This document shows, one piece after another, positions 1-8,471 of a stretch of 64,000 nucleotides of DNA. The position numbers were made by a program, and so were the translations under genes. The DNA is from JACDCA01 sp963810305. GTDB lineage: Bacteria > Acidobacteriota > Vicinamibacteria > Vicinamibacterales > 2-12-FULL-66-21. The notes under the pieces are model-generated. The model worked only from the letters and a program-made list of their open reading frames with translations. It was not told the DNA's origin and did no database searches. The stretch's first letter is position 1. Every line of letters starts with the position of its first letter. The stretch is from the NCBI GenBank assembly GCA_963810305.1, contig CAWEMY010000017.1, positions 310,001 to 374,000 on the forward strand, read 5' to 3'.

Positions 1-509
1 CGCCGGTAGTGACGCGAGAAGTGCAGCGGCACCGGGACGAGAAAATCGGCCCCGTCGAGAACCGGACGTCCCCGCCACCGCCATCAGCCGCCCGAGCGGG
101 CGTGCCACCGAGCGGCGCTTGTCATATTTCAGGACGTGCAGGACGTCCCGCAACGTTCCTTCGTAAGGACCAACTGCGCGGCCAATGGTGATCAGGCGTG
201 GGCGGCGCGCGCACCGTGTGCACAGATGCACTTGACGCCGTCGATCCGCCACGTCGGGAGCGCGTCGCCGCAAACCCGGCAGAGTGGCTCCGCCAGCCGA
301 TTGATGTGCGACCAACACCTGGCGCAGACGGCGCCAGCGAGCGGGATTTCGAGTGGAGCCCCGCACACCGCGCAGGCCGGGGCGATGACGACCGCGAGTG
401 CGGCGTTGACAAACCTGCTAAGGATTCTCGTCGCTGATGTCGATGCGCTGCGCGTCTCCCCACAACCGCTCGAGTGCGTAGAAAGCACGGGTCTGGGGAG
501 TGAAGACAT
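1..509 (-). CDS. comF: ComF-family phosphoribosyltransferase-like protein (partial, frameshifted)
   Basis: The reverse strand encodes the N-terminal part of a ComF protein: a zinc-ribbon-like stretch with Cys pairs (ACAVCG, VCARCW, LCRVCG) and then, in other frames, RAVGPYEGTLRDVLHVLKYD and FLVPVPLHFSRHYR. These match the family pattern of a Cys-rich head followed by the 'YxG..R..i...K..' and 'VPvP....R..R' blocks. The reading frame changes near 215 and again near 62, and the gene runs off the left edge. The start is uncertain: the only ATG in frame is at 509, which would overlap rsfS by about 90 bases. ComF proteins are linked to natural competence in some bacteria, although their biochemical role is unclear. 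The frame changes look like sequence errors because both flanks keep family motifs. Confidence 0.72.
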
Positions 510-817
510 GAACGATGAAGCTGAAAAAATCCATCAGCACCCAGTCACCGCGGTCGTAGCCTTCGACGTGTGCGGGACGGATTTTCGATGCGCGGAGCAC
601 TTCTTCGACCGCATCGGCAATCGCCTTCACCTGGCGCTGGATTCTGCCCTGAGCACAGAACGAAAAAATCGGTGAAGGCCGGCGTGTCGCGTAAATCAAG
701 CACGACGACGTCGAGGGCCTTCTTGTCGAGCGCGGCGCGCACCGCCTTCGACACTTCACTCGAAAGCTTTCGCGGCCTGGTTGCGGTTGCCGTGCGTTTT
801 CTCTCAGTTTTGGCCAT
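418..817 (-). CDS. rsfS: Ribosomal silencing factor RsfS (one frameshift)
   Basis: RsfS binds ribosomal protein L14 and blocks joining of the ribosomal subunits when nutrients are scarce. Typical family blocks are visible: ALDVVVLDLRDTPAFTDFFVLCSG in the first frame, then RQVKAIADAVEE, EGYDRGDWVLMDFFSFIVHVF and the C-terminal FYALERLWGDA in the second. The frame moves by one base near 642, where one extra C in the coding-strand run after GQN would explain it. The reconstructed length of about 132 residues suits the family. The start at 817 overlaps the end of nadD by 14 bases, as expected for the conserved nadD-rsfS pair. Confidence 0.9.
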
Positions 818-1511
818 GCAAGTGATCTGCCGTGGATGTAGGGAACGGCTGTCGTCCGTAAAGACCGTGCTGCTGAATGTGATGCTCGATTGTTGGAGGG
901 ACGAGGCCGTTCAGCGGAAGCCCCGCGCTCAGGCGACGGCGGATTTCAGTGGAGGAGACGTCCAGAGTCGGCGCATCCACCAGAAATATTGAGGTTCTTC
1001 CGCCACGCGTTTCCAGGTCGGCCCGTCGCAGCGGCAGACGCATCCGGTGCTTGAGTGACGGCAACTGTCGACGGAGCGCTGAAACCGGCACCCCCGGACG
1101 CGATACTGCGACGAACTCCGCGAGGTCCAGCACCTGCGGATAGCGCTTCCACGTTTCAATATCTGCGAACGCGTCAGCGCCGGTAATGAAGAAAATCTGC
1201 GACGGGTCGAGCCCCAGGCTGCTGCGCATCCGCTCGAGCGTGTCGGCGGTGTACGACGGGCCGGGGCTCGACAGCTCGATGTCGCTCGCGCTCAAGCCGT
1301 CGACGCCGTTCACCGCCAGTGCCGCCATTGCGAACCGGTGGAACGGTGAGGCAAGCGGCTGCTCGGATCGATGCGGAGGGATGCGGGCGGGAACGATGAT
1401 GACGCGGTCGAGCGCGAGCGCTTCGCGCGCGGCCAGAGCGGTGTCGAGATGACCGAAGTGAATCGGGTCGAGAGTGCCCCCGAGGATGCCGATGCGCGCG
1501 GCCTGGTTCAT
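804..1511 (-). CDS. nadD: Nicotinate-nucleotide adenylyltransferase
   Basis: This enzyme adenylates nicotinate mononucleotide to deamido-NAD in NAD biosynthesis. The nucleotidyltransferase signature GGTLDPIHFGH lies at residues 11-21, and the second signature (VSSTEIRRRL) near residue 190. The block FFITGADAFADIETW is typical of NadD. At 235 residues it is slightly longer than many homologues because of a short C-terminal tail. It lies 11 bases downstream of obg and overlaps rsfS, inside the rplU-rpmA-obg-nadD-rsfS cluster, so it is probably co-transcribed with them. Confidence 0.95.
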   Translation of the reverse strand: MNQAARIGILGGTLDPIHFGHLDTALAAREALALDRVIIVPARIPPHRSEQPLASPFHRFAMAALAVNGVDGLSASDIELSSPGPSYTADTLERMRSSLGLDPSQIFFITGADAFADIETWKRYPQVLDLAEFVAVSRPGVPVSALRRQLPSLKHRMRLPLRRADLETRGGRTSIFLVDAPTLDVSSTEIRRRLSAGLPLNGLVPPTIEHHIQQHGLYGRQPFPTSTADHLHGQN

Positions 1512-1522
1512 TCAGCCACTGG

Positions 1523-2584
1523 TCAGTCGTCCGGTGTCTGCGCTGCTGCCGATGTTCGTTCGCGTGCCGCGGCGACTTCGCGCCAGACGGCTTCGACCAG
1601 CGGCGTGAGTCCGTCGCCGGCCGCCGCAGAAACAGCGTAGAGCGGAATGCCCCGGTCCTGCAAATGGTTCCGAAGTTTTTCGAGGCGTTCCGGTTCGTCG
1701 AGCGCGTCGATCTTGTTCGCCGCGACGATGATCGGCTTCTCGGCGAGCCGTTCTCCCGAAACGTCGCGGCCCGGGAAGAGCTGCAGCTCGCGCGTGATGA
1801 TCTCGAAATCGTCGACTGGATCGCGTCCGCTGGCCGACGAGACGTCGACGAGGTGAACGAGAACCTTCGTTCGTTCGAGATGGCTGAGGAACCTGGTGCC
1901 GAGCCCCTGCCCCTCGTGCGCTCCTTCGATGAGACCCGGCACGTCGGCGACGACGAAGGTGCGGTCGCCCGACAGCCCGACGACACCGAGGTTGGGCGTC
2001 AGCGTTGTGAACGGGTAGTCGGCGATCTTCGGACGTGCCGCGGAGATACGCGAGATCAGCGTGGACTTTCCCGCGTTTGGAAAGCCGACGAGACCGACGT
2101 CCGCGAGCAGCTTCAGATGCAGCCGAAGATCTTTCTCTTCGCCCGGCAGTCCCGGTTGCGTGCGCCGTGGAGCACGGTTGGTGGACGTCGCGTAGCTGGC
2201 GTTGCCGTGACCGCCGAGACCGCCTTTCGCGATCAGCACCCGCTGGCCTTCTTCGGTCAGGTCCGCGACCTGCACGTACTCTGCGTCGCGCCGCTCGTAC
2301 ACGGTGGTTCCAACCGGGACCGAGAGCTCGATGTCGGCGCCGGTTCGTCCGGTGCGATTCGATCCTTCGCCGTGCGCACCGCGCTCGGCTTCGAAGAGTT
2401 TCTGGAAACGAAAATTGAGGAGGGTGTTGAGGTTGGGGCTCGCGACGATGTAGACCGAACCGCCGGGTCCGCCGTCGCCGCCGTTCGGCCCGCCGCGCGG
2501 GACGAACTTTTCGCGGCGGAAGCTCATCGCGCCGCGTCCGCCATGTCCTGCGGCGACGTGGATCTCTACCTCGTCAACAAACAT
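1523..2584 (-). CDS. obg: GTPase ObgE/CgtA
   Basis: Obg is an essential GTPase involved in assembly of the large ribosomal subunit and in stress signalling. The N-terminal glycine-rich Obg fold is clear (GRGAMSFRREKF, then GGPNGGDGGPGGSV). The G domain follows with P-loop GFPNAGKST, switch II DVPGLIEGAHEGQGLG and the NKID guanine-specificity motif. The length of 353 residues fits the short form of the family, lacking a large C-terminal domain. The start codon at 2584 overlaps the end of rpmA by 11 bases, suggesting translational coupling with ribosomal protein L27. Confidence 0.97.
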   Translation of the reverse strand: MFVDEVEIHVAAGHGGRGAMSFRREKFVPRGGPNGGDGGPGGSVYIVASPNLNTLLNFRFQKLFEAERGAHGEGSNRTGRTGADIELSVPVGTTVYERRDAEYVQVADLTEEGQRVLIAKGGLGGHGNASYATSTNRAPRRTQPGLPGEEKDLRLHLKLLADVGLVGFPNAGKSTLISRISAARPKIADYPFTTLTPNLGVVGLSGDRTFVVADVPGLIEGAHEGQGLGTRFLSHLERTKVLVHLVDVSSASGRDPVDDFEIITRELQLFPGRDVSGERLAEKPIIVAANKIDALDEPERLEKLRNHLQDRGIPLYAVSAAAGDGLTPLVEAVWREVAAARERTSAAAQTPDD

Positions 2585-2870
2585 CGGAGACGGGGTGCTG
2601 ACCCTGAATTATTCCTCCGGCGGCGACGATGCTGATGGTGCGGCCGTGGGCGCCGTGATCGGCGAACTTGACACGTCCGGCGATCTTTGCAAACAGCGTG
2701 TCGTCCTTGCCGAGACCGACGTTCAGCCCCGGGCGGAACCTGCGTCCGCGCTGGCGGACGAGAATCGAGCCGCCGGTCACGAGGTTGCCGTCGTGGCTCT
2801 TGACGCCGAGCCGCTGTGAATTGCTGTCGCGGCCGTTGCGTGAACTGCCTTGTCCCTTTTTTGTTGCCAT
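2574..2870 (-). CDS. rpmA: 50S ribosomal protein L27
   Basis: L27 is a large-subunit protein whose N-terminus reaches the peptidyl-transferase centre. The sequence begins MATKKGQGSSRNGRDSNSQR and contains the family block GGSILVRQRGRRFRPGLNVG and the DDTLFAKI motif. It is 98 residues long, slightly longer than usual because the C-terminus runs on to overlap obg. The start at 2870 is the conserved one. Between it and rplU lie two copies of a palindromic repeat, unusual inside a ribosomal protein operon. Confidence 0.97.
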   Translation of the reverse strand: MATKKGQGSSRNGRDSNSQRLGVKSHDGNLVTGGSILVRQRGRRFRPGLNVGLGKDDTLFAKIAGRVKFADHGAHGRTISIVAAGGIIQGQHPVSDVC

Positions 2871-2879
2871 GATGTTTTC

Positions 2880-2943
2880 AGGCCGGCTGAAGCCGGCCTC
2901 TACCTCTCGAGGCTGACTCAGGCCGGCAATAGCCGGCCTCTAC
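2880..2943. repeat. Two copies of the GGCCGGCT-type palindrome between rplU and rpmA
   Basis: Two near-palindromes, at 2880-2903 and 2920-2943, share arms AGGCCGGC / GCCGGCCT with a short A/T-rich centre and a trailing CTAC. The same element occurs near 12408, 28481, 45006 and 56306. Here it fills almost the whole spacer between two co-transcribed ribosomal protein genes, so any hairpin would form in the mRNA just after rplU. Confidence 0.85.
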
Positions 2944-2945
2944 TT

Positions 2946-3266
2946 CTAGACTTCGATTCCGGTGATTCGAATGCGCGTGTAGGTGGTGCGGTGACCCTTG
3001 GTGACGCGCATGCCCTTGCGGCGCTTTTTCTTGAAGACGCGGATCTTGGGACCCTGCTCTTCGCCGTCGACCACGCCAGTCACCTTCACGTTGGGGACAA
3101 AGGGCGCTCCGGCGAGCAACTCGCCGCCGTCTTTCTCGAGGAAGAGGACCTTGTCGATCGCCACTTCAGTGCCGGCCGCGGCATTGATCCGGTCGACGGT
3201 GACCACCTCACCCGGCGACACTTTGATCTGGCGTCCACCGCTTTGAATGATTGCGAACACGTTCAT
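2946..3266 (-). CDS. rplU: 50S ribosomal protein L21
   Basis: L21 binds 23S rRNA in the large subunit. The sequence has the family hallmarks: MNVFAIIQSGGRQIKV at the N-terminus, GEVVTVDRI, KVTGVVDGEEQGPKIRVFKKKRRKG and a C-terminal GHRTTYTRIRITGI. I chose ATG 3266, giving 106 residues, because homologues begin at this MxxxAII; an upstream in-frame start at 3311 would add 15 unrelated residues. It heads the cluster rplU-rpmA-obg-nadD-rsfS. Confidence 0.97.
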   Translation of the reverse strand: MNVFAIIQSGGRQIKVSPGEVVTVDRINAAAGTEVAIDKVLFLEKDGGELLAGAPFVPNVKVTGVVDGEEQGPKIRVFKKKRRKGMRVTKGHRTTYTRIRITGIEV

Positions 3267-3339
3267 TCTCCAAACAGACCCCGTCGGCAGGGCCTTAACC
3301 ACTCTGGGCAAAGGTATTAGGGTAACACGGCGGACGGGT

Positions 3340-3354
3340 CCCGGCCAAGCCGGG
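3340..3354. other. GC-rich hairpin upstream of rplU
   Basis: A perfect 6-bp inverted repeat (CCCGGC, 3-base loop CAA, GCCGGG) lies between the end of the lipoprotein gene and the start of rplU. No T-run follows on either strand, so it is not a classical intrinsic terminator. It could mark the boundary between the two minus-strand units or act in the rplU leader. Confidence 0.4.
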
Positions 3355-3387
3355 CGGCCGCGGCCCGATCAACCCTAAGGGGCTGGA

Positions 3388-4239
3388 TTACCTCAACAGG
3401 ATGCGCGTGCCGCGGATCTTCTGAGTGCTCAAGGCGCCCAGGAAGTCGGGGATGAGCTGATCCATCAGCTCGAAGTAACTCGCCAGCGCAGGCGTGCTCT
3501 GCTGCGAGGGGTACAGGATCTCGCGACGGTAGCTTTCGGAGTGCAGCGTGGCCCCGGTGCGCCCGTCGATGAACACGAATTTCGGCTCGAGGATGAAGCC
3601 CTTGCGCTCCTGGTAGACGCGGGACTGCATGATCTGCCGCCGCCCGAGCTGATCGTAGACTTCGCGGTTCACGTTGACGAAGCCAGCGGTCTGGTGCGGC
3701 GTGAACATGATGGTGCCGGTCACGATCAGCGGGCTTTCGTACTCTTCGCCGAGTTTTTTCCAGAACGCCGCGTCCGCAAAAATGCGATCGAACTTTTCGA
3801 GGTCCTTCTTCGAACGGACAGTCGGTTCCGATTTTCTGTCGTCCGGCTTCCTCGTCTCTTCCCCGTTCGGCGTGGATGCCGCCGGTGTCGCGGGCTGTGT
3901 TCCGGGCATCTCCGCGACTGCGGGAAGCGTCGCAGGTTCGGCGGCCGTCTTCGCCGCCTGCTCTCCCGCGAGCTCCACCAGGGGCAATACTTCCGCTTCG
4001 ATTACGCGAAGATTGGTCTTGCTGCGAAGCTGGCTGCGCAGCAGCCGCACCGTCTCCAGATTCGCATCCACATCGTCTGTGCCGCCGGAGATGAAGCCGG
4101 CGATCAGCACGCGCCGGAACGCGGACACATCGAGCTTCGCCTGGATCGGCGTTTCGATGGGCACCTCATAGAAATTGGTGCACCCGCTCGCGCACAGAAA
4201 CGCGAGACTAGCGATCGCGGCGGCGTTTCGTGCGGTCAT
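3388..4239 (-). CDS. Predicted lipoprotein of unknown function
   Basis: The 283-residue product begins with a signal peptide ending in a lipobox (FLCASGC, lipidated Cys near residue 20), so it should be anchored in the envelope. The mature protein opens with an alpha/beta-looking segment (FRRVLIAGFISGG...VRLLRSQLRSKTNLRVIEAE). This resembles the start of GNA1162/CsgG-like or FlgO-like outer-membrane lipoproteins, but the match is too loose to name. The middle is a Pro/Ala/Thr-rich low-complexity linker (about residues 95-140). The C-terminal half has alternating hydrophobic strands (PLIVTGTIMFTPH, KFVFIDGRTGATLHSESY). Its start overlaps the TPR gene by 32 bases, so the two are probably one transcript. 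Confidence 0.7.
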   Translation of the reverse strand: MTARNAAAIASLAFLCASGCTNFYEVPIETPIQAKLDVSAFRRVLIAGFISGGTDDVDANLETVRLLRSQLRSKTNLRVIEAEVLPLVELAGEQAAKTAAEPATLPAVAEMPGTQPATPAASTPNGEETRKPDDRKSEPTVRSKKDLEKFDRIFADAAFWKKLGEEYESPLIVTGTIMFTPHQTAGFVNVNREVYDQLGRRQIMQSRVYQERKGFILEPKFVFIDGRTGATLHSESYRREILYPSQQSTPALASYFELMDQLIPDFLGALSTQKIRGTRILLR

Positions 4240-4561
4240 TGATTTCTTTGAAGAGATCGTAGTTCTGCCGGATGGAGACGTTCTTCGGATCGAGCTTGAG
4301 CGCGTTCTGGTATGCCTTGTCCGCCTCGTCGAAGCGCCCCTGGTGTTCGTAGCCGATCGCGAGGTTGTTCCACGCCTCCGCGTACGACGAGTCGAGTTGC
4401 ACCGCCTTCTCCCAGCGGTACGTCGCTTCCTTCCAGAGACCGTTCTGCGCGACTCTTATTCCGAATTCAACTTGCGCTTTTGCATCGGCGCGGGCGTCCG
4501 CTATGGCCGGGAAGGGGAAGGCCAAGAGCGCCGCGAACACCACCGAAGCGCGAAGATACAT
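4208..4561 (-). CDS. Exported TPR-repeat protein
   Basis: The protein has about 117 residues. A signal peptide (MYLRASVVFAALLAFPFPAIADA) is followed by about two tetratricopeptide repeats: VEFGIRVAQNGLWKEATYRWEKAVQLD, then AEAWNNLAIGYEHQGRFDEADKAYQNALKLDP. TPRs mediate protein-protein contact. The start at ATG 4561 is preferred over an upstream one at 4687 because the signal peptide begins there. It overlaps the downstream lipoprotein gene, suggesting a small periplasmic partner pair of unknown role. Confidence 0.75.
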   Translation of the reverse strand: MYLRASVVFAALLAFPFPAIADARADAKAQVEFGIRVAQNGLWKEATYRWEKAVQLDSSYAEAWNNLAIGYEHQGRFDEADKAYQNALKLDPKNVSIRQNYDLFKEINDRTKRRRDR

Positions 4562-4733
4562 TCGTGATCGGACCACTATAGCGACGCGTCCCACAAGTCG
4601 CAACTGATTTCCTGACTTACAAGAAGGTATGCCCGAGCAATGGATGTACCAGGCCTCCCCCGACGAATCGGCAGCCTTTTGTCCCAAAACCCCTGACGAA
4701 CTCGAAAAGGTGTCGACGTCCCGCGTAAGTCCG

Positions 4734-4763
4734 TTGCGAGAGGTGACAGACGCTCCCTATAAT
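4734..4763 (+). promoter_or_regulatory. Sigma-70-type promoter for dprA
   Basis: TTGCGA at 4734-4739 and a perfect TATAAT at 4758-4763 are separated by 18 bases. The expected start of transcription near 4770 leaves a leader of about 46 bases before the dprA ATG at 4816. The promoter overlaps the longer in-frame start at 4762, which argues against that start. Confidence 0.7.
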
Positions 4764-4804
4764 GAGGACACGAGAGGCCGGGCCGGCACTGCTGCGCGAG
4801 CCGC

Positions 4805-4810
4805 AGGAGG
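4805..4810 (+). promoter_or_regulatory. Consensus Shine-Dalgarno site deciding the dprA start
   Basis: AGGAGG lies 5 bases upstream of ATG 4816. Together with the promoter at 4734-4763 it fixes the dprA start at 4816 rather than 4762. Confidence 0.8.
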
Positions 4811-4815
4811 CGCCC

Positions 4816-5892
4816 ATGGATCTCGTTACCGCCGTCGCCACCTCCATGCTGGGGGTTTCCCGCCTGAAAGCGGCGGCTGTCTTCAAGAGCCTCAGTCAAT
4901 CCCGCTCAGCGGTTACCTTGGAGCTGGTGTTGGACGGCCTCGGAGTGCCGGCGCCTGAGGCGGGTCCTCTCGCGGAATCGGCGATCGAGGCGGCTGCAGG
5001 GGCGCTTCGCGAAGCGCCCCTACGCGGGATGACTGCCATTCCGCTGTTCGACCCGCGATATCCGGCCCTTCTGGCTTGCACGGATGATCCACCGCCGGTG
5101 CTGTGGGCGCGCGGATGCCTGGAGGTCGCGACCAAGCCGTCAGTCGCGATCATCGGGTCGCGTGCCGCCACCCCCTACGCCCTGCAAGTGGGGCGAAGAC
5201 TAGCTGCTGAGCTGGCCGAACGCGGTATGGTAGTAATAAGCGGCCTCGCTCGAGGCGTCGACTCGGCCGCCCACGCCGGTTGCCTCGACGCCGGCGGGGA
5301 GACGATCGCCGTGCTTGGCTCCGGGCTCGATCGCATCTATCCCTCCGAGCACAAACGTCTGGCCGAGACGATTTGCGATAAAGGACTCCTGTTGAGCGAG
5401 TTAGGGCCTGGCGGCGCACCGCTCGCGGAGCATTTTCCGCTGCGCAACCGCATCATCAGCGGGATCTCTTTGGGCACTGTGGTGGTCGAAGCCTCTGAGA
5501 GCAGCGGGTCGCTCATCACCGCGGCGTGCGCTCTGAGGCAGGGCCGGGACGTCATGGCGGTGCCCGGCAGCATACTGAGCGGCCGGAACCGCGGTTCCCA
5601 CAGCCTCTTGAAGGATGGCGCAAAGGTCGTGGAGACAGCGGACGATATTTTGGAGGAACTCGGCTGGCGTCTCCCCCGCACAACCCCAGGTAAGCCCCGC
5701 AGTCTGCTCCACGACGATCCGCTGCTGGCGAGGATGGAAGTGGGCGAAGGCTACCGGCTCGACGATCTGGTCGAGGCAACCGGCACGGCCGCATCGAAGT
5801 TGCTGCCGCGTCTCATGGAGTTGGAGCTGCTCGGGCACGTCGAGATGGCCTCCGGCGGCAGATTCATGCGCACGCCGTCTCGACAGGTCTGA
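4816..5892 (+). CDS. dprA: DNA processing protein DprA
   Basis: DprA loads RecA on incoming single-stranded DNA during natural transformation. The Rossmann-like core is clear: VAIIGSRAATPYAL, VVISGLARGVDSAAHAGCL, TIAVLGSGLDRIYPSEH, SELGPGG, FPLRNRIISGIS, VVEASESSGSLITA and DVMAVPG. A C-terminal winged-helix region follows (YRLDDLVEATGTAASKLLPRLMELELLGHVEM). The length is 358 residues from ATG 4816, chosen for its perfect ribosome-binding site. Codons 61-69 are a 24-bp perfect palindrome of a repeat family that also occurs after topA and inside trmFO. With comF also in the window, competence is possible. Confidence 0.95.
   Translation: MDLVTAVATSMLGVSRLKAAAVFKSLSQSRSAVTLELVLDGLGVPAPEAGPLAESAIEAAAGALREAPLRGMTAIPLFDPRYPALLACTDDPPPVLWARGCLEVATKPSVAIIGSRAATPYALQVGRRLAAELAERGMVVISGLARGVDSAAHAGCLDAGGETIAVLGSGLDRIYPSEHKRLAETICDKGLLLSELGPGGAPLAEHFPLRNRIISGISLGTVVVEASESSGSLITAACALRQGRDVMAVPGSILSGRNRGSHSLLKDGAKVVETADDILEELGWRLPRTTPGKPRSLLHDDPLLARMEVGEGYRLDDLVEATGTAASKLLPRLMELELLGHVEMASGGRFMRTPSRQV
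4998..5021. repeat. 24-bp perfect palindrome inside dprA
   Basis: Arms AGGGGCGCTTCG / CGAAGCGCCCCT form a perfect 24-bp palindrome followed by ACG. It is a variant of the AGGGGCGGTTCG element at 8432 and 9045. It is read in frame as part of DprA (around residues 61-69) in the loop between the N-terminal domain and the Rossmann core. Confidence 0.85.
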
Positions 5893-5908
5893 TCGGCTGG
5901 GTGCTGTC

Positions 5909-5983
5909 GTAGGCCAGCCCTCTAGGGCTGTTCTGCTGTAGGCCAGTACGCGGCTCGTAGGCCAGCCCTTTAGGGCTGTTCTG
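5909..5983. repeat. GGCCAGCCCTTTAGGGCTG-type palindromes
   Basis: Two full copies (5909-5935 and 5957-5983), with a truncated one between them near 5938-5947, fill the dprA-topA spacer. Each has a core AGCCCTNTAGGGCT palindrome preceded by GTAGGCC and followed by GTTCTG. The same core forms the large array at 46869-47098. Confidence 0.85.
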
Positions 5984-6003
5984 GTAACGTAGGTTCAGTT
6001 TTT

Positions 6004-8435
6004 ATGGCAAAGGCACTGGTCGTGGTGGAATCGCCGGCAAAGGCGAAGACCATCAACAAATATCTCGGCAGGAACTACAAGGTCGTCGCCTCGATGGGCC
6101 ACGTCCGCGACCTGCCCAAAAGCAAGCTCGGCGTCGATGTGGACGACGGTTTCGAGCCTTCGTACGAAGTGATCGCGAGCCGCAAGAAGGTCCTGAAGGA
6201 ACTCAAGGACGGCGCCAAGGGAGCCGACGAGATCTTCATCGCAACCGACCCCGATCGCGAGGGAGAGGCCATCGGATGGCATCTTGCCGAGGAGCTCGGC
6301 ACCGGCAACAAGAAGAAGATCCGACGGCTGATGTTCAACGAGATCACCAAGAAAGGTGTGCTCGCGGCGCTCGAACATCCCACCACCATCAATAAACAGA
6401 TGGTCGACGCACAACAGGCTCGGCGCGTTCTGGATCGTCTTGTCGGTTACAAGATCAGTCCGCTGCTGTGGGACAAGGTCCGCCGCGGCCTGAGCGCCGG
6501 CCGGGTGCAGTCGGTCGCGTTGAAACTCGTCTGCGATCGCGAGCGCGAGATCGAAGCGTTCATCCCGGAGGAGTACTGGAACATCACGGCGCGTCTGGCC
6601 GGACCGGTGCCGCCGGAGTTCGATGCGCGACTCCTCAAGCGCGATGGCGCGAACATCAAGGTCGGCAACCAGGAACAGGCCGACAAGGTTCTCGCGGATC
6701 TGCGGTCGGCCGACTGGGTCGTCAACTCCGTCACCACCAAGGAGCGCAAGAAACATGCGCTGCCGCCGTACATCACCTCCAGGCTGCAGCAGGCGTCCCG
6801 CTTTCCCGTCAAGAAGACGATGATGATCGCGCAGCAGCTCTACGAGGGGATCGAGCTGCCGGGTGAAGGGGCGGTGGGTCTCATCACCTACATGCGAACC
6901 GATTCGACGCGCGTGTCGGAAGAGGCGATCACCGACGTCCGCGAACATGTCGGCAAGAAGTTCGGCCCCGACTACGTGCCCGACAAGGCGAACTTCTACA
7001 AGACCAAGAAGGACGCGCAGGATGCGCACGAAGCGATTCGTCCGACGTCCATGCAGTGGGACCCGGAGACCGTGCGCGCGCACCTCACGGCGGACCAGTA
7101 CTACCTCTATCGCCTGATCTGGAACCGCTTTGTCGCGTCGCAGATGCTCCCGGCGATCTTCGACGACACGACGGTGGACATCGCGGCGGCGAACTACTTG
7201 TTCCGTGTCAAAGGCTCCGTGCCGAAATTCGCCGGCTGGACGGCGGTCTACGAGCGCGAAGTTGCTGAAGTCCGCTCGGAAGGCGCGGGCCCGATGCGCG
7301 TCGACGCGCTGAGGACGAGGAGGGTTCGGGTGTGCTGCCCCCCCTCGCCGAGGGGGACCGCCTCGACTTGAAGGAGCTCAAGCCGGAGCAGAAGTTCACA
7401 CAGCCGCCGCCGCGCTACAGCGAATCCACGCTCGTGAAGGCGATGGAAGAGAACGGCATCGGCCGTCCAAGTACCTACGCGTCGATCATCACGGTCATTC
7501 AGGCGCGCGAGTACGTGAACAAGATCGAGGGACGTTTCAAGCCGACAGTTCTCGGTCGGATGCTCGTGGATCGGCTCCTCAGTCCTGCCTTCGACGACAT
7601 TCTCGAGGTGAATTACACGCGCGAGCTCGAGGAGGATCTCGACAAGATCGAGGAAGGCACCGAGAACTACGAGTCCACGCTCAAGAGCTTCTACAAGAAG
7701 TTCAAGAAGGATCTCGAGACCGCCAAGAAGCTGATGCCCAACTTCAAGGAAGGGGTGCCGCCGGATCCCGCCGTCGACTGCGACAAGTGCGGCAAGCCGA
7801 TGGTGATGAAGGCGGGCAAGTTCGGCCTGTTCCTCGCCTGCAGCGGCTACCCCGACTGCGAGAACACGCGGGAACTCGAAACGCCGGAAGCCGGAGCCGA
7901 AGGCGAAGGCGCGATCGAAGAAGCGTGCGAGAACTGCGGCAAGCCGATGGCGATGAAGCGCGGCCGGTTCGGCCAGTTCCTCGCCTGCACCGGCTATCCG
8001 GAGTGCAAGACGACACGGAAGATCATCGCCACCAAACAGGGGATGACCGCGGCCAAGCCCGATCAGATCCTCGACGAGAAGTGCCCGAAGTGTGAGTCGA
8101 ACCTGGTGATCAAGCAGGGGAGGTTCGGCGAGTTCACCGCGTGCACCAATTATCCCAACTGCAAGTACGTCAAGCAGAAGTCCACCGGCGTCCTTTGCCC
8201 GAAAGACGGCGGCGACATCGTCGAACGCAAGTCGCGACGGGGGAAAGTGTTCTTCGGCTGCGCGAACTATCCTGATTGCGATTTCACGTTGTGGAATCGT
8301 CCGGTGGCGGACAAATGTCCGGATTGCGGCGCGCCATTCCTCGTCGAGAAGATCACGAAGAAGCACGGCCGGCAGCTGGTGTGCAATAACGAGGAGTGCT
8401 CCTACGTGAGATCAGAGGAATTGACGACGGTGTAG
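6004..8435 (+). CDS. topA: DNA topoisomerase I (one frameshift)
   Basis: Type IA topoisomerase that relaxes negative supercoils. The TOPRIM domain starts at the N-terminus (ALVVVESPAKAKTINKYLG; ATDPDREGEAIGWH). The active-site Tyr region is GLITYMRTDSTRVS. The frame changes near 7300-7312; the next frame continues with LPPLAEGDRLDL and PRYSESTLVKAMEENGIGRPSTYASII. The C-terminus holds at least four zinc-ribbon repeats (CDKCGKPM...CSGYPDC, CENCGKPM...CTGYPEC, CPKCESNL...CTNYPNC and a final CPDCG...CNNEEC). The total is about 811 residues, as in Gram-negative TopA. The frame change is very probably an error because topA is normally essential. The TAG stop lies inside a palindromic repeat. Confidence 0.95.
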
Positions 8436-8459
8436 GGGCGGTTCGCGAACCGCCCCTAC
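8432..8459. repeat. 28-bp palindrome carrying the topA stop codon
   Basis: A perfect palindrome with half-site GTAGGGGCGGTTCG. Its first bases supply the TAG stop of topA. An identical copy, including flanking GACGGT and ACG, lies in trmFO at 9045-9072. It may double as a transcript-end hairpin, but no T-run follows. Confidence 0.9.
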
Positions 8460-8471
8460 GTCACCAACAGA

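Noticed and set aside
6004..8435. Programmed frameshift in topA
   Set aside because: No slippery heptamer or stimulatory structure is obvious at 7300-7312, and many other genes in the window show similar one-base changes.
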